Part shown: piece after piece, positions 27,039 through 35,523 of the stretch
Numbering within the stretch: the first letter of the stretch is position 1
How the letters are laid out: every line of letters starts with the position of its first letter
Source: Sphingomonas hankyongi
GTDB taxonomy: Bacteria > Pseudomonadota > Alphaproteobacteria > Sphingomonadales > Sphingomonadaceae
Assembly (NCBI RefSeq): GCF_023516575.1
Contig: NZ_JAMGBE010000003.1
Span: forward strand, 62,001-126,000
Length of the DNA: 64,000 bases
Direction of reading: 5' to 3'
Position numbers and translations under genes: made by a program
Notes under the pieces: generated by a model
The model's input: the letters and a program-made list of their open reading frames with translations, nothing else
What the model was told of the DNA's origin: nothing
Database searches by the model: none

Positions 27039-27589
27039 TGCGGGTACTTCGATCCTTCATCCGCAACGATGACGGCGCGGCGGCTGCCGAGATGATGCTC
27101 GTCACGCCGATGCTTGTCATCCTGATGTTCGCGTCGGTGGAGATGGGGAACTATTTCCTCACCGAGCATGCGGTGATCAAGCAGGTCCGGGACGGTGCGC
27201 GTTATGCTTCGCGCCTGACAGTCGCGGATCCCTACAGCTGCACCGCCGGCTCGGACCTGTCCGGCGTCTTCGCCGACGGCAACGCCAGCACGGATATCAT
27301 CAACGTCACGAAGACCGGATCGGTCGATGGCACGGCCCCCGGGCGGTTTGGCGATGGGACTTCCGCATTTTGGGCTGCTTGTTCGGGGTCCGCGGCACCG
27401 GTCTCAGTATCGGTTCGATGCGTAGACAAGGCCAGCTACGGGGGGATCTACACCACTCTCGACGGAGATATTGCGGTAGTCAAAGTACAGGCAGACGTAC
27501 GCTATCCATCGTTGTTCGGATCACTCGGCTTCAACGCCGCGGGCCTGTGCATGCACGTTGCGAGCGAATCCGCGGTGTACGGGCTATGA
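27038..27589 (+). CDS. tadE: TadE family pseudopilin
   Basis: A 183-residue protein whose N-terminus, R-N-D-D-G-A-A-A-A-E-M-M-L-V-T-P-M-L, fits the TadE-like signature: short basic leader, Gly-Ala run, Glu and a hydrophobic helix. TadE/TadF are processed by the same prepilin peptidase as the Flp pilin and are needed for pilus assembly. The remainder is a small periplasmic domain with a few cysteines. The ATG overlaps the TadG stop by one base and its own stop overlaps the next gene by 4 bases. Confidence 0.9.
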   Translation: MRVLRSFIRNDDGAAAAEMMLVTPMLVILMFASVEMGNYFLTEHAVIKQVRDGARYASRLTVADPYSCTAGSDLSGVFADGNASTDIINVTKTGSVDGTAPGRFGDGTSAFWAACSGSAAPVSVSVRCVDKASYGGIYTTLDGDIAVVKVQADVRYPSLFGSLGFNAAGLCMHVASESAVYGL

Positions 27590-28200
27590 GAAGCGTTCGT
27601 CAGCTAGCGGGCTGCCAGCGGGGGGCCAGCGGCGTGGAGTTCGCGCTCGTACTCCCGCTGCTGCTTATACTGCTGTTGGGCACGGTCGACGCGGGACGTT
27701 TCCTGTGGGAAGTGAACCGCGCAGAGAAAGCGACCCAGATGGGCGCACGCTACGCGGTGGTCACAAGCCCCGTCTCGACTGGACTCATAAACGCAGACTT
27801 TGAAAGCGCCGGACTCTCTGCAGGAGAGCTCATTCCCGCCGACACGATCGGGAAAGTGGAATGCACACGCGCGACGTGCACCTGCACGGATTGCGACGTG
27901 ACTGTGGGCTCCGGCGTCGACACGACCAGATTCGACGCAATCGTTGCCCGAATGCAGGCAATGGATCCGGCCATCGAAGCTGACAAAGTCAAGGTGACCT
28001 ATCGCGGCTCGGGCTTTGGCTTCGCTGGCGATAGCGGAGGCGGCGGCAGCGAAACCATGGAGATTTCACCGCTAGTGACGGTCTCCCTGACTGACATGGA
28101 ATTCCGTCCGATCACGAGCTTGATGCTGGCGAATATTCCGCTGCCTGCTTTTTCGACGACGCTGACCGCTGAGGACGCGTCTGGTGCTTACTCCAACTAG
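27586..28200 (+). CDS. Second TadE/TadF-like pseudopilin
   Basis: A 204-residue protein that begins M-R-S-V-R-Q-L-A-G-C-Q-R-G-A-S-G-V-E-F-A-L, again a basic leader, Gly-Ala-Ser, the key Glu and a long hydrophobic helix (L-V-L-P-L-L-L-I-L-L-L-G-T). The periplasmic part contains a cluster of cysteines (C-T-R-A-T-C-T-C-T-D-C) not seen in the preceding TadE protein, which could bind metal or form disulfides. The chosen ATG overlaps the previous stop by 4 bases; an in-frame upstream ATG at 27370 is inside that gene. Probably TadF in function. Confidence 0.87.
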   Translation: MRSVRQLAGCQRGASGVEFALVLPLLLILLLGTVDAGRFLWEVNRAEKATQMGARYAVVTSPVSTGLINADFESAGLSAGELIPADTIGKVECTRATCTCTDCDVTVGSGVDTTRFDAIVARMQAMDPAIEADKVKVTYRGSGFGFAGDSGGGGSETMEISPLVTVSLTDMEFRPITSLMLANIPLPAFSTTLTAEDASGAYSN

Positions 28201-28205
28201 GTAAG

Positions 28206-29411
28206 GTGATGACGTCCTTGAACCCCAACGAAACCGCGCGCAGCTGGAAGGCGAGCAAGAAGGAGCCCGCAGTGCAGCTGTTTCTGAGCGGCGTCGAAGG
28301 CGATGCGGCGTCGCTCGTGGACGCGCGCGTCGCGGGGTTCCCACTGAGCCTAAACATCGTACCTGCGTCGGACTGGATCGATCCGAACGACGTTTTGGAT
28401 GCTGCGGCCGCGGTCGTGCAGGTCGACCTCGACACGCCGGCCTCGATGAAACGCTTCCAAGAGCTTGCCGACGCGGTGACGACACCGCTGATCGCGGCTG
28501 CGTACGAACCGCCGCTTGCTCTCGTCCGGTCGTTAGTTCGCGCCGGTGCGCATGACGTAGTGCCGCTCCCGCTCTCAATGGACGAACTCGAGACGTCCCT
28601 GGGTCCGATACGGACTGAGCTGGGGAAGCGCGAACGCGCCGCCGTTGCGAGGAATGCCAAGCTCGTGAGCGTGATAAAAAGTGTTGGCGGCGTGGGCGCC
28701 ACGGCGTTGATGACGCAGCTGGCTGTCCGTTTCGCGGCGAACGAAAAGAAGCGCGGCCGCGAAGCCTGCCTCATCGACCTGGATGTCCAGTTTGGCGACA
28801 TCGCGTTCCAGCTGGGCTTGCAGCCGCGCCTTACCCTTGTCGACCTGCTCGAAGCCGGTAAGCGCCTTGATGGCGACCTGTTGCGAGCGACGACCACGGA
28901 GCATGCGAGCGGGCTGAAGGTGATCGCAGCGCCGAGCGACATGATGCCGCTGGAAGGACTGTCGGCCGATCACATCCTGCAGATCGTCGACTTCGCGACG
29001 CGCGAGTTCGGCACGGTCTTCGTCGACCTTCCTTCGAACTGGACCAACTGGTCATTATCGCTCGTCGCGCGGTCCGACCTCGTCCTCCTGGTAACCGAGC
29101 TCACAGTCGCGGGGGTCAACCAAGCCAAGCGCCAGCTCAACCTGCTGAAGTCTCAGGAACTGGACAATGTCGAGGTACGCGTCGTCATCAACCGATACGA
29201 CAAGGCAATGGCCCGCAGCGTCCGTCCGTCCGACGTTCGCGAGGCGCTCGGCCGCGACATCGCCTACACGATCAGCAACGATTTCACCTTGATGCGCGCC
29301 GCGATCGACCGCGGCGTGGCTATCGATGAGATCAAGCGCAAGACCGCGCTTGCAAAGGACCTCGACACCTTGGACGCCGGCGTAGCTGCCGCATTGGGCC
29401 TGGAGCGATAA
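28206..29411 (+). CDS. cpaE: Pilus localisation ATPase CpaE/TadZ
   Basis: A 401-residue protein with an N-terminal atypical receiver-like domain (to about residue 140) and a MinD/ParA-type C-terminal domain. The P-loop is K-S-V-G-G-V-G-A-T-A, where the usual GKT lysine is replaced by Ala, as is common for TadZ/CpaE proteins with weakened ATPase sites; the later D-L-D-V-Q-F-G-D and F-V-D-L-P-S-N are the switch and Walker-B-like strands. It marks the pole or site where the pilus machine is assembled. GTG 28206 is directly followed by ATG 28209, either of which could start translation. Confidence 0.92.
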   Translation: MMTSLNPNETARSWKASKKEPAVQLFLSGVEGDAASLVDARVAGFPLSLNIVPASDWIDPNDVLDAAAAVVQVDLDTPASMKRFQELADAVTTPLIAAAYEPPLALVRSLVRAGAHDVVPLPLSMDELETSLGPIRTELGKRERAAVARNAKLVSVIKSVGGVGATALMTQLAVRFAANEKKRGREACLIDLDVQFGDIAFQLGLQPRLTLVDLLEAGKRLDGDLLRATTTEHASGLKVIAAPSDMMPLEGLSADHILQIVDFATREFGTVFVDLPSNWTNWSLSLVARSDLVLLVTELTVAGVNQAKRQLNLLKSQELDNVEVRVVINRYDKAMARSVRPSDVREALGRDIAYTISNDFTLMRAAIDRGVAIDEIKRKTALAKDLDTLDAGVAAALGLER

Positions 29412-29412
29412 G

Positions 29413-30804
29413 ATGTGGCAGATACGTAAACCCGCGCCGACGCCAGCAGAGGATGCCGCCGAACGCGAACGGGAGCGCGAAGAGCATCGCCTAGTCACGC
29501 TCGGGGATGCGGGCGCGTTCAGCAAGCGCGACAAGCACACCGACCTCAAGGTCGAGCTCCACCAGCGCCTGCTGGAGCTGATCAATCTTCAGGCGCTCGA
29601 GCAGATGTCGCGCGAGCAGATCGAAGCCGAAGTCGGCGATATCGTCGCCGAGGAGCTGGCGAAGCAGAACCACGCGCTGAACCACGCCGAGCGCAAGCAA
29701 CTCGTCGGCGATGTGCTGCACGAGCTTCTCGGCCTCGGACCGCTCGAGCCGCTGCTCAAGGACCCGACGATCACCGACATCCTCGTAAACGGATACGACC
29801 GCGTGTTCGTGGAGCGCTACGGCGTGCTGGAGATGAGCGCTGTCCGCTTCAAGGACGAGAAGCATCTCTTGCGCATCATCCAGAAGATCGTGTCGGCGGT
29901 CGGTCGCAGGATCGACGAATCCTCACCGATGGTGGATGCGCGCCTTGCCGATGGAAGTCGCGTCAACGCAGTGGTCCCGCCGCTGTCGATCGACGGATCG
30001 CTACTGTCCATTCGTAAGTTCGCGCGGATCCCGATCAGCCTCGAGCGCCTGATCGAGATCGGCAGCGTCCCCATCCAGGTTGCTGAAGTGCTGAAGGCGA
30101 TCGTCGGATCACGCAGGAACGTCCTGATTTCAGGGGGCACCGGATCCGGTAAAACGACTTTGCTCAATGCCATGTCCGCTTTCATCGACGGACGTGAGCG
30201 TATCGTAACGATCGAGGATTCCGCCGAACTCCAGCTGCAGCAAGATCACGTCGTTCGTCTGGAGACACGCCCGCCAAACATCGAAGGGAAAGGCGAGGTC
30301 CCACAGCGAGATCTCGTCAAGAACGCGCTTCGCATGCGTCCCGACCGTATCATCGTGGGCGAGGTACGCGCCGGCGAGGCCTTCGATATGCTCCAGGCCA
30401 TGAACACCGGTCACGACGGCTCGATGACCACGATCCACGCGAATACGACCCGCGACGCATTGTCTCGCGTAGAGCAGATGATCGGCATGAGCGGGATCGA
30501 GATCCCTGCGCGCTCGGCGCGCGCTCAAATCGCTTCCGCGATCAATGTCGTCGTTCAAGTAGCGCGTCTCGCCGATGGCCGCCGCAAGCTCATCAGCATC
30601 TCCGAGTTGACCGGAATGGAGGGCGACGTAATCACGATGCAGGAGATCTTCCGCTATCGTCAGACGGGCGTGAGCCAGGACGGCGTCGTGCAGGGGCGGT
30701 TCGAGGCCACCGGCATCCGCCCGCGGTTCCTCGACCAGGTCATGGCGCACGGCATTACCCTTTCCGCGGATCTGTTCCGCCCTGACGCGAAGTTCGACGG
30801 ATGA
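29413..30804 (+). CDS. cpaF: Pilus assembly ATPase CpaF/TadA
   Basis: A 463-residue secretion ATPase of the type II/IV family. The N-terminal segment is highly charged; the catalytic part has the Walker A motif [11 protein letters not shown] near residue 240, the Asp/His box region [10 protein letters not shown], the Walker B area [11 protein letters not shown] and M-T-T-I-H-A-N-T-T. It forms a cytoplasmic hexamer that drives pilus extension and retraction in Tad systems. One base separates it from cpaE and it overlaps tadB by 4 bases. Confidence 0.95.
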   Translation: MWQIRKPAPTPAEDAAEREREREEHRLVTLGDAGAFSKRDKHTDLKVELHQRLLELINLQALEQMSREQIEAEVGDIVAEELAKQNHALNHAERKQLVGDVLHELLGLGPLEPLLKDPTITDILVNGYDRVFVERYGVLEMSAVRFKDEKHLLRIIQKIVSAVGRRIDESSPMVDARLADGSRVNAVVPPLSIDGSLLSIRKFARIPISLERLIEIGSVPIQVAEVLKAIVGSRRNVLISGGTGSGKTTLLNAMSAFIDGRERIVTIEDSAELQLQQDHVVRLETRPPNIEGKGEVPQRDLVKNALRMRPDRIIVGEVRAGEAFDMLQAMNTGHDGSMTTIHANTTRDALSRVEQMIGMSGIEIPARSARAQIASAINVVVQVARLADGRRKLISISELTGMEGDVITMQEIFRYRQTGVSQDGVVQGRFEATGIRPRFLDQVMAHGITLSADLFRPDAKFDG

Positions 30805-31805
30805 GCCCGATCTGGATCCGCGCGCTGGTGCTCGCATGCACCTTCGGAGCAGTCGCTCTTGCAGCCGAAGCGCTGTTGCGTTGGTACCTCAGCAACCGCG
30901 CCGGCGGTAAAGCGGTCAACCTTCGCCTGCAAATGATCGGCATGGGCAGGACAACCGGCGAGACGATGAACTTGCTGCGCAGACAGAATTCGTCCGTGCC
31001 GCAGGGATTGCCCCCGCTCATGGATCGATATGCGCACAAGTTCGAACGCATGCTGATGCAGGCGCAGGTGACCGCGCCGACCGGACGGATAATGCTGACT
31101 ATTCTGATTGCGCCGGTCGCGATTTTCTTCGTCATGCTGCTGTTGATGGCGACGTGGTGGGGCATTGGCATCAGCTCGGGCCGTATCCTGATCAGCGCGA
31201 CTTTCGCGCTGCTTCTGGGAGCGATGCTTCCGCTGATGTTCTTCAACTTCAAGGCGACGCGCACTCGCAAGAAGATGGAAGAGCAGTTCCCGGTGGCGCT
31301 GGATGTCTTCGTCCGCGGGCTGAGAGCGGGTCACCCGATCGCAGCGGCGCTCGATCTTCTGACCGTTGAGATGCCCGATCCGATCGGTTCGCAATTTGGA
31401 CTGGCTGTCGACGAAGTGACCTACGGCGCCGAGTTGCGGGATGCCTTGCAGAACATGGCCGAGCGTTGGGACCTGGACGATATGCGAATGTTCGTCGTTT
31501 GCCTGTCGGTCCAAAATGAGACCGGTGGAAATCTCGCCGAAATTCTGGAGAATCTTTCGAGAGTTATTCGAGAACGACATTCGATGATGCTCAAGGTTCG
31601 GGCGCTTTCAAGCGAAGGACGCATGACCGGTATCATGCTCACGGTACTGCCCGTGCTCACCTTTGTCGGCCTGTTCTTGATGAACTCGCACTTCTTCCTC
31701 GATGTCGCAGACGATCCCTGGTTCATTCCCGGCTTCGGGATGCTGATCATATTGTATTTCATTGGGTTCTTCACGATCCGCAAAATGGTGGATTTAAAGG
31801 TCTAG
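30801..31805 (+). CDS. tadB: Tad pilus inner-membrane platform protein TadB
   Basis: A 334-residue protein with an N-terminal helix, two central membrane segments and a C-terminal pair, enclosing a type II secretion F domain. F-P-V-A-L-D-V-F-V-R-G-L-R-A-G-H-P-I and N-E-T-G-G-N-L-A-E-I-L are the T2SSF hallmarks. TadB and TadC together form the platform that couples the CpaF motor to pilin insertion. It overlaps cpaF by 4 bases and is followed by tadC after 3 bases. Confidence 0.93.
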   Translation: MSPIWIRALVLACTFGAVALAAEALLRWYLSNRAGGKAVNLRLQMIGMGRTTGETMNLLRRQNSSVPQGLPPLMDRYAHKFERMLMQAQVTAPTGRIMLTILIAPVAIFFVMLLLMATWWGIGISSGRILISATFALLLGAMLPLMFFNFKATRTRKKMEEQFPVALDVFVRGLRAGHPIAAALDLLTVEMPDPIGSQFGLAVDEVTYGAELRDALQNMAERWDLDDMRMFVVCLSVQNETGGNLAEILENLSRVIRERHSMMLKVRALSSEGRMTGIMLTVLPVLTFVGLFLMNSHFFLDVADDPWFIPGFGMLIILYFIGFFTIRKMVDLKV

Positions 31806-31808
31806 GCG

Positions 31809-32783
31809 ATGCTCGAATTGCTAACGGAAAACACGACGCTGAGGATGCTGCTCCTTCTGCTGCTGTTCGCAGCAGTGGCGGTCGTCGCGTACTTTGTCAC
31901 GGCTGCCGTGGGCGATCAGCAGCATGCGCGCCGCAGGCTCCTTGAGACCGGTTCGGGGACGAGCGGAACCGCCACTCTGGGCTCATTGCGCACGGACCGC
32001 GTTCAGAGCGCCTGGTTGAAGCTCGTCAACTCGGTCGAGAAGCACGGGCTCAGCCTCGTGGACACGAAGGATGCCTCGCTTAGGCAGATGCTCGTCGCGG
32101 CGGGTTTCACAGCGGATTACGCGCCGCGCGTATACACGCTCGTGCGCCTCGTCTTGGTGATTGTCCTGCCGGTAACGCTGCTGCTCTTTTATTGGGCGAC
32201 AGGGGCCAGCCCGACCATGTTCAGGCTGTACCTGACGTTGATGATCGCGGCGGCGCTGGGACTTTATATCCCCAATCTGTTCGTGCGGGCGCGCGCAGAT
32301 CGCCGGCGGCGCGAAATCATCAATGCCTTTCCCGATGCGCTCGACCTGCTCCTAGTTTGCGTAGAGGCGGGGCTGGGACTGGAAGCCGCCTTTGCGCGCG
32401 TGGGCATGGAAATGACGACGTCGCACCCGCGGCTTGCCGAGCAGTTCGGCGCCGTGGTCCTGGAGCTTCGGGCCGGTCGAAGCCACGAGGATGCTTTGCG
32501 GCGGATGGCGGACAGGGCAGGGGCGGACGAAATCCGCGCCTTTGCGACCCTGCTCATCCAATCGACGAAACTTGGGTCATCGATTGCACAGACGTTGCGG
32601 ATTTACGCGGCGGAGATGCGCGAGAAGCGCCGCATGCGGGCGGAAGAGAAAGCGCACCGGCTTCCGGTGCTCATCTCGATTCCGCTCGTCGCGTGCATGC
32701 TGCCGTGCATGATCGGGGTGCTCATGCTGCCCGCCGCGATTCGCGTCGTTCGAGCGATTCTGCCGGCACTGCAAGGAGGCTGA
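31809..32783 (+). CDS. tadC: Tad pilus inner-membrane platform protein TadC
   Basis: A 324-residue T2SSF-domain protein, the usual second platform subunit. It has an N-terminal hydrophobic helix, central F-P-D-A-L-D-L-L-L-V-C-V-E-A-G-L-G-L-E and a Q-S-T-K-L-G-S-S-I-A-Q-T-L-R segment, and a C-terminal hydrophobic end (L-P-C-M-I-G-V-L-M-L-P-A). It lies 3 bases after tadB and 1 base before the TPR/LytR_C gene. Confidence 0.93.
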   Translation: MLELLTENTTLRMLLLLLLFAAVAVVAYFVTAAVGDQQHARRRLLETGSGTSGTATLGSLRTDRVQSAWLKLVNSVEKHGLSLVDTKDASLRQMLVAAGFTADYAPRVYTLVRLVLVIVLPVTLLLFYWATGASPTMFRLYLTLMIAAALGLYIPNLFVRARADRRRREIINAFPDALDLLLVCVEAGLGLEAAFARVGMEMTTSHPRLAEQFGAVVLELRAGRSHEDALRRMADRAGADEIRAFATLLIQSTKLGSSIAQTLRIYAAEMREKRRMRAEEKAHRLPVLISIPLVACMLPCMIGVLMLPAAIRVVRAILPALQGG

Positions 32784-32784
32784 G

Positions 32785-34194
32785 GTGCATAGGGGGGGTA
32801 AGCTAATCCTGTGTTCGAGCGCGCTGTCGCTGCTGACGGCATGCGTGGCGGACAATGGCCAACTGAACGTCCGCGCCATCGCGGACCCGTTCACCAAGGC
32901 CACCAAGAGCGGCAATCCGATGGTCATCGAGGGCCGGAACCTGCTCGCGCTCGGGAGCGTCGGAATCGCGCTGGAGGCCTTTCGGAAGGCCCAGCGCGAA
33001 CAGCCGGACAATATCGAGGCCATTGCGGGAATTGCCGAATGCTATGAGCGCATGGGCCGCTATGACGTTGCTCGGAGCAAGTATGAGGAGGCGCTCGCGA
33101 TAGCGCCGAACAATCCGGTGCTCCTGAACACATTTGCGGCATCTCTCGAGCGGCAGGGCCTGCGCGCACAAGCACAGGAATTGCGGGCCGAGGCGAACGA
33201 AGCCGAGGCGGCAAGCGTCGCGGCGCTCACGGCCAGCGCAGCTCAGGCCAGCGCGGTTCTTTCACCTCCGCCGCCTCCAAAGCTGGCGAAGGCGATCCCA
33301 TCGGCTCGGCAGCCGGCCAGCGCAGCGGCTTCGCCGCCGATCGCGAGGGTCGCACAGGTCGCTCCTTCAATGTCGCAACTGGCCACGGCAACTCCGCCAC
33401 AGGTTGTCGCGAGGGTGGCCCAGGCCGCTCCTCCCATACCGGCAAAGCCAGCTGCTCCGCCGGTGGTCGTGGCGGTCAAGCAGGCCACGCCTGCGGCTCC
33501 GAAACCAATAGCTCAGGCGCTGTCCAAAGCCGAGCCGGTTAGCGTGACCACCTGGACGTTCGAACCGTCGCCGGTCTCGATGTCCAGCGCTTCGCCCACT
33601 GCCAGGGCACATGCGCTCTCGGCGGACTCAGTGACGATCAAAGTGGCAAGGGATCAGGAACCGACGGCCGTCGCGAAGCCGGTTGCGACCAGCGCCGAGC
33701 CCCTTCGCGTTGCGCAGGCGCCGCAGCCTTCGATCACGGCACGGGTGAGGGCGCTTTTGGAAGCAGCACGCGCGGAGCCGCGACTGGAAAGATTGTCGCC
33801 GGGCGAGGTGGCGCTGGTCACGAGGGGCGGGCCGATCTGGAGGCCGCAGGTTGTGGCGCAGAGCCGCCAGAGCGTTACCGTGCGTTTCGTTCCGCTTCAG
33901 CAGGCTCCCGGTGTTGCGAACATTCGCGTGCTCAATGCTGCGCGGCGCGAAGGCATCGCTGCCCGGACACGGCAAGTCCTTTTGGATCGCGGTTGGCGGA
34001 AGATTCAGATCGGCGACGCGCCCGGCGTGCGTGAAAGCAGTCTGGTTCTTTATCCGGCAAATCGTAGGGCGCTGGGCCGCAGTCTCGCAGCGCAATTCGG
34101 GTTCCGCAGCGCGGTCAGCAATGAAGCGAAAGAGCTGGTCGTGCTGATCGGGCGGGACGCCGCTGTTGGGTCGAGCGGTCGATCGAAGGCATGA
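32785..34194 (+). CDS. TadD-position lipoprotein: TPR repeats plus LytR_C domain
   Basis: A 469-residue protein starting at a GTG. The signal peptide ends in the lipobox L-L-T-A-C. Residues ~50-130 are TPR repeats (N-P-M-V-I-E-G-R-N-L-L-A-L-G-S and Y-E-E-A-L-A-I-A-P-N-N-P), the part that equals TadD. A long Ala/Pro/Val-rich linker (about 150-300) follows. The C-terminal ~90 residues (N-I-R-V-L-N-A-A-R-R-E-G-I-A through G-F-R-S-A-V) look like a LytR_C domain, found in LytR/CpsA/Psr and other envelope proteins. The tripartite build suggests an outer-membrane-anchored scaffold reaching across the periplasm. TadD proper normally lacks the C-terminal domain. Confidence 0.83.
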   Translation: MHRGGKLILCSSALSLLTACVADNGQLNVRAIADPFTKATKSGNPMVIEGRNLLALGSVGIALEAFRKAQREQPDNIEAIAGIAECYERMGRYDVARSKYEEALAIAPNNPVLLNTFAASLERQGLRAQAQELRAEANEAEAASVAALTASAAQASAVLSPPPPPKLAKAIPSARQPASAAASPPIARVAQVAPSMSQLATATPPQVVARVAQAAPPIPAKPAAPPVVVAVKQATPAAPKPIAQALSKAEPVSVTTWTFEPSPVSMSSASPTARAHALSADSVTIKVARDQEPTAVAKPVATSAEPLRVAQAPQPSITARVRALLEAARAEPRLERLSPGEVALVTRGGPIWRPQVVAQSRQSVTVRFVPLQQAPGVANIRVLNAARREGIAARTRQVLLDRGWRKIQIGDAPGVRESSLVLYPANRRALGRSLAAQFGFRSAVSNEAKELVVLIGRDAAVGSSGRSKA

Positions 34195-35009
34195 TCGCCG
34201 CCCTGGTGGCGATCGCGGCAGCGGTCGCCGAGCCTTCTACTCCCGCAGTTCAAGCGCCGCCAAGCCGGCTGGAGGAGGCCTCTCGCGCCCTGGAAGCAGG
34301 GAGGCTCGAACAAGCCAGGCTTATGATCCTGCAAGCCGTCGCGAGCGGGCAGAAAGGCGCGGCGATCGATCGGCTTACCGCGGATCTGGCGTTCGCGTCG
34401 GGCAAGGACGCGCAGGCGCTCGCCGGCTATGAACAGCTGATCGCTTCCGGCGAGACGCGAGGTCCTATTTTCGAGCGCGCTGGCATAGCCGCGCTGCGCC
34501 TTGGCGATGAGCAAAAAGCCCTTCCATTGATTTCGAAGGCCATAGAAGCGCCCAATGCGAGCTGGCGCGCGTGGAATGCGCGTGGGGTCATTGCAGACCG
34601 GCAACGGGACTTTGCAGCGGCGGACGATGCTTATCGGCACGCGCTCTCCCTGTCGCCCGATCGCGCTGAGATCGCAAACAACAGGGGCTGGTCGCAGCTG
34701 CTCCGTGGCAATTGGAGCGATGCGGTCCAAGATTTTGAGCGAGCCGCGGCAACCATGGGCGGTAGCAACATGCGTGTTGCGAACAATCTCGAGCTGGCTC
34801 GGGCCGCTCTCGCAAGCGAACTTCCCCAGCGCCGGCGGAACGAGACTGATTCCGACTGGGCAGCGCGGCTGAACGACGCCGGAGTGGCAGCATCGATCAT
34901 GGGCGACCAGAAGCGGGCTGTCGCAGCCTTTACGCAGGCACTGGAGGCCAGCGAGCAGTGGTATGTGCGTGCCGCGAATAATCTCGAGGGAATGACAGCC
35001 AGCCGATGA
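34191..35009 (+). CDS. Periplasmic TPR protein of the Tad cluster
   Basis: A 272-residue protein with a short N-terminal hydrophobic signal (M-I-A-A-L-V-A-I-A-A-A-V-A) followed by tetratricopeptide repeats through most of its length (for example A-W-N-A-R-G-V-I-A-D-R-Q-R-D-F and A-L-S-L-S-P-D-R-A-E-I-A-N-N-R-G-W). It overlaps the preceding gene and the prepilin peptidase gene by 4 bases each. TadD-like TPR proteins act in pilus biogenesis; this may be a second TadD or a partner for the lipoprotein upstream. Function is inferred from context. Confidence 0.83.
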   Translation: MIAALVAIAAAVAEPSTPAVQAPPSRLEEASRALEAGRLEQARLMILQAVASGQKGAAIDRLTADLAFASGKDAQALAGYEQLIASGETRGPIFERAGIAALRLGDEQKALPLISKAIEAPNASWRAWNARGVIADRQRDFAAADDAYRHALSLSPDRAEIANNRGWSQLLRGNWSDAVQDFERAAATMGGSNMRVANNLELARAALASELPQRRRNETDSDWAARLNDAGVAASIMGDQKRAVAAFTQALEASEQWYVRAANNLEGMTASR

Positions 35010-35482
35010 ACCTAGTTGCGTCGGCCCCCCTGTGGCTTCTCATCATCCTCGCCGCTCTGATCATCGCCGCTGCGGTCGAGGATACGCTGCGCCTTCGTAT
35101 TTCGAACTTCACCTGTGCCGGGGTCCTAATCCTGGCGATCGTAGCGATGTTCGCTTCGGGGTTCTCCGTTTCGCTTTGGCAAAATGCCGCCGTGTTCGCG
35201 GCGCTGCTCATCGTTGGGACTTTAGTGTTCGCCACGGGTCAAATGGGCGGCGGCGACGTAAAGCTTCTGGCCGCACTCGGAGCATGGGTGAACTTGAAGG
35301 GCGGCGTGTGGCTGGTGACCACGGTCTTTCTCGCAGGAGGATTGCTCGCTCTCGGCTTCATCGTCGCTCGTGTGATTAGGGGCAAGCCGATCAAGCGCGC
35401 TGCGAAGGGCGGTGTTCCTTATGGTCTCGCGATCGCGGCCGGCGCCGGTCTTACTTTCGCCGTCCAGAGGGGCTTACTTTAA
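35006..35482 (+). CDS. cpaA: Prepilin peptidase CpaA/TadV (A24 family)
   Basis: A 158-residue integral membrane aspartyl peptidase, the short form lacking the methylase domain. The two catalytic Asp are seen in the first loop (V-E-D-T-L-R-L-R-I-S-N, about residue 27) and in the motif G-G-G-D-V-K-L-L-A (about residue 82). It removes the leaders of the Flp pilins and TadE/F pseudopilins encoded at the other end of the cluster. It is the last gene of the Tad cluster, which therefore carries its own processing enzyme. Confidence 0.92.
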   Translation: MNLVASAPLWLLIILAALIIAAAVEDTLRLRISNFTCAGVLILAIVAMFASGFSVSLWQNAAVFAALLIVGTLVFATGQMGGGDVKLLAALGAWVNLKGGVWLVTTVFLAGGLLALGFIVARVIRGKPIKRAAKGGVPYGLAIAAGAGLTFAVQRGLL

Positions 35483-35523
35483 GGCCTGAGCCTGCTCGCT
35501 CCGGAAGCGCGTTCTATCGCCAA

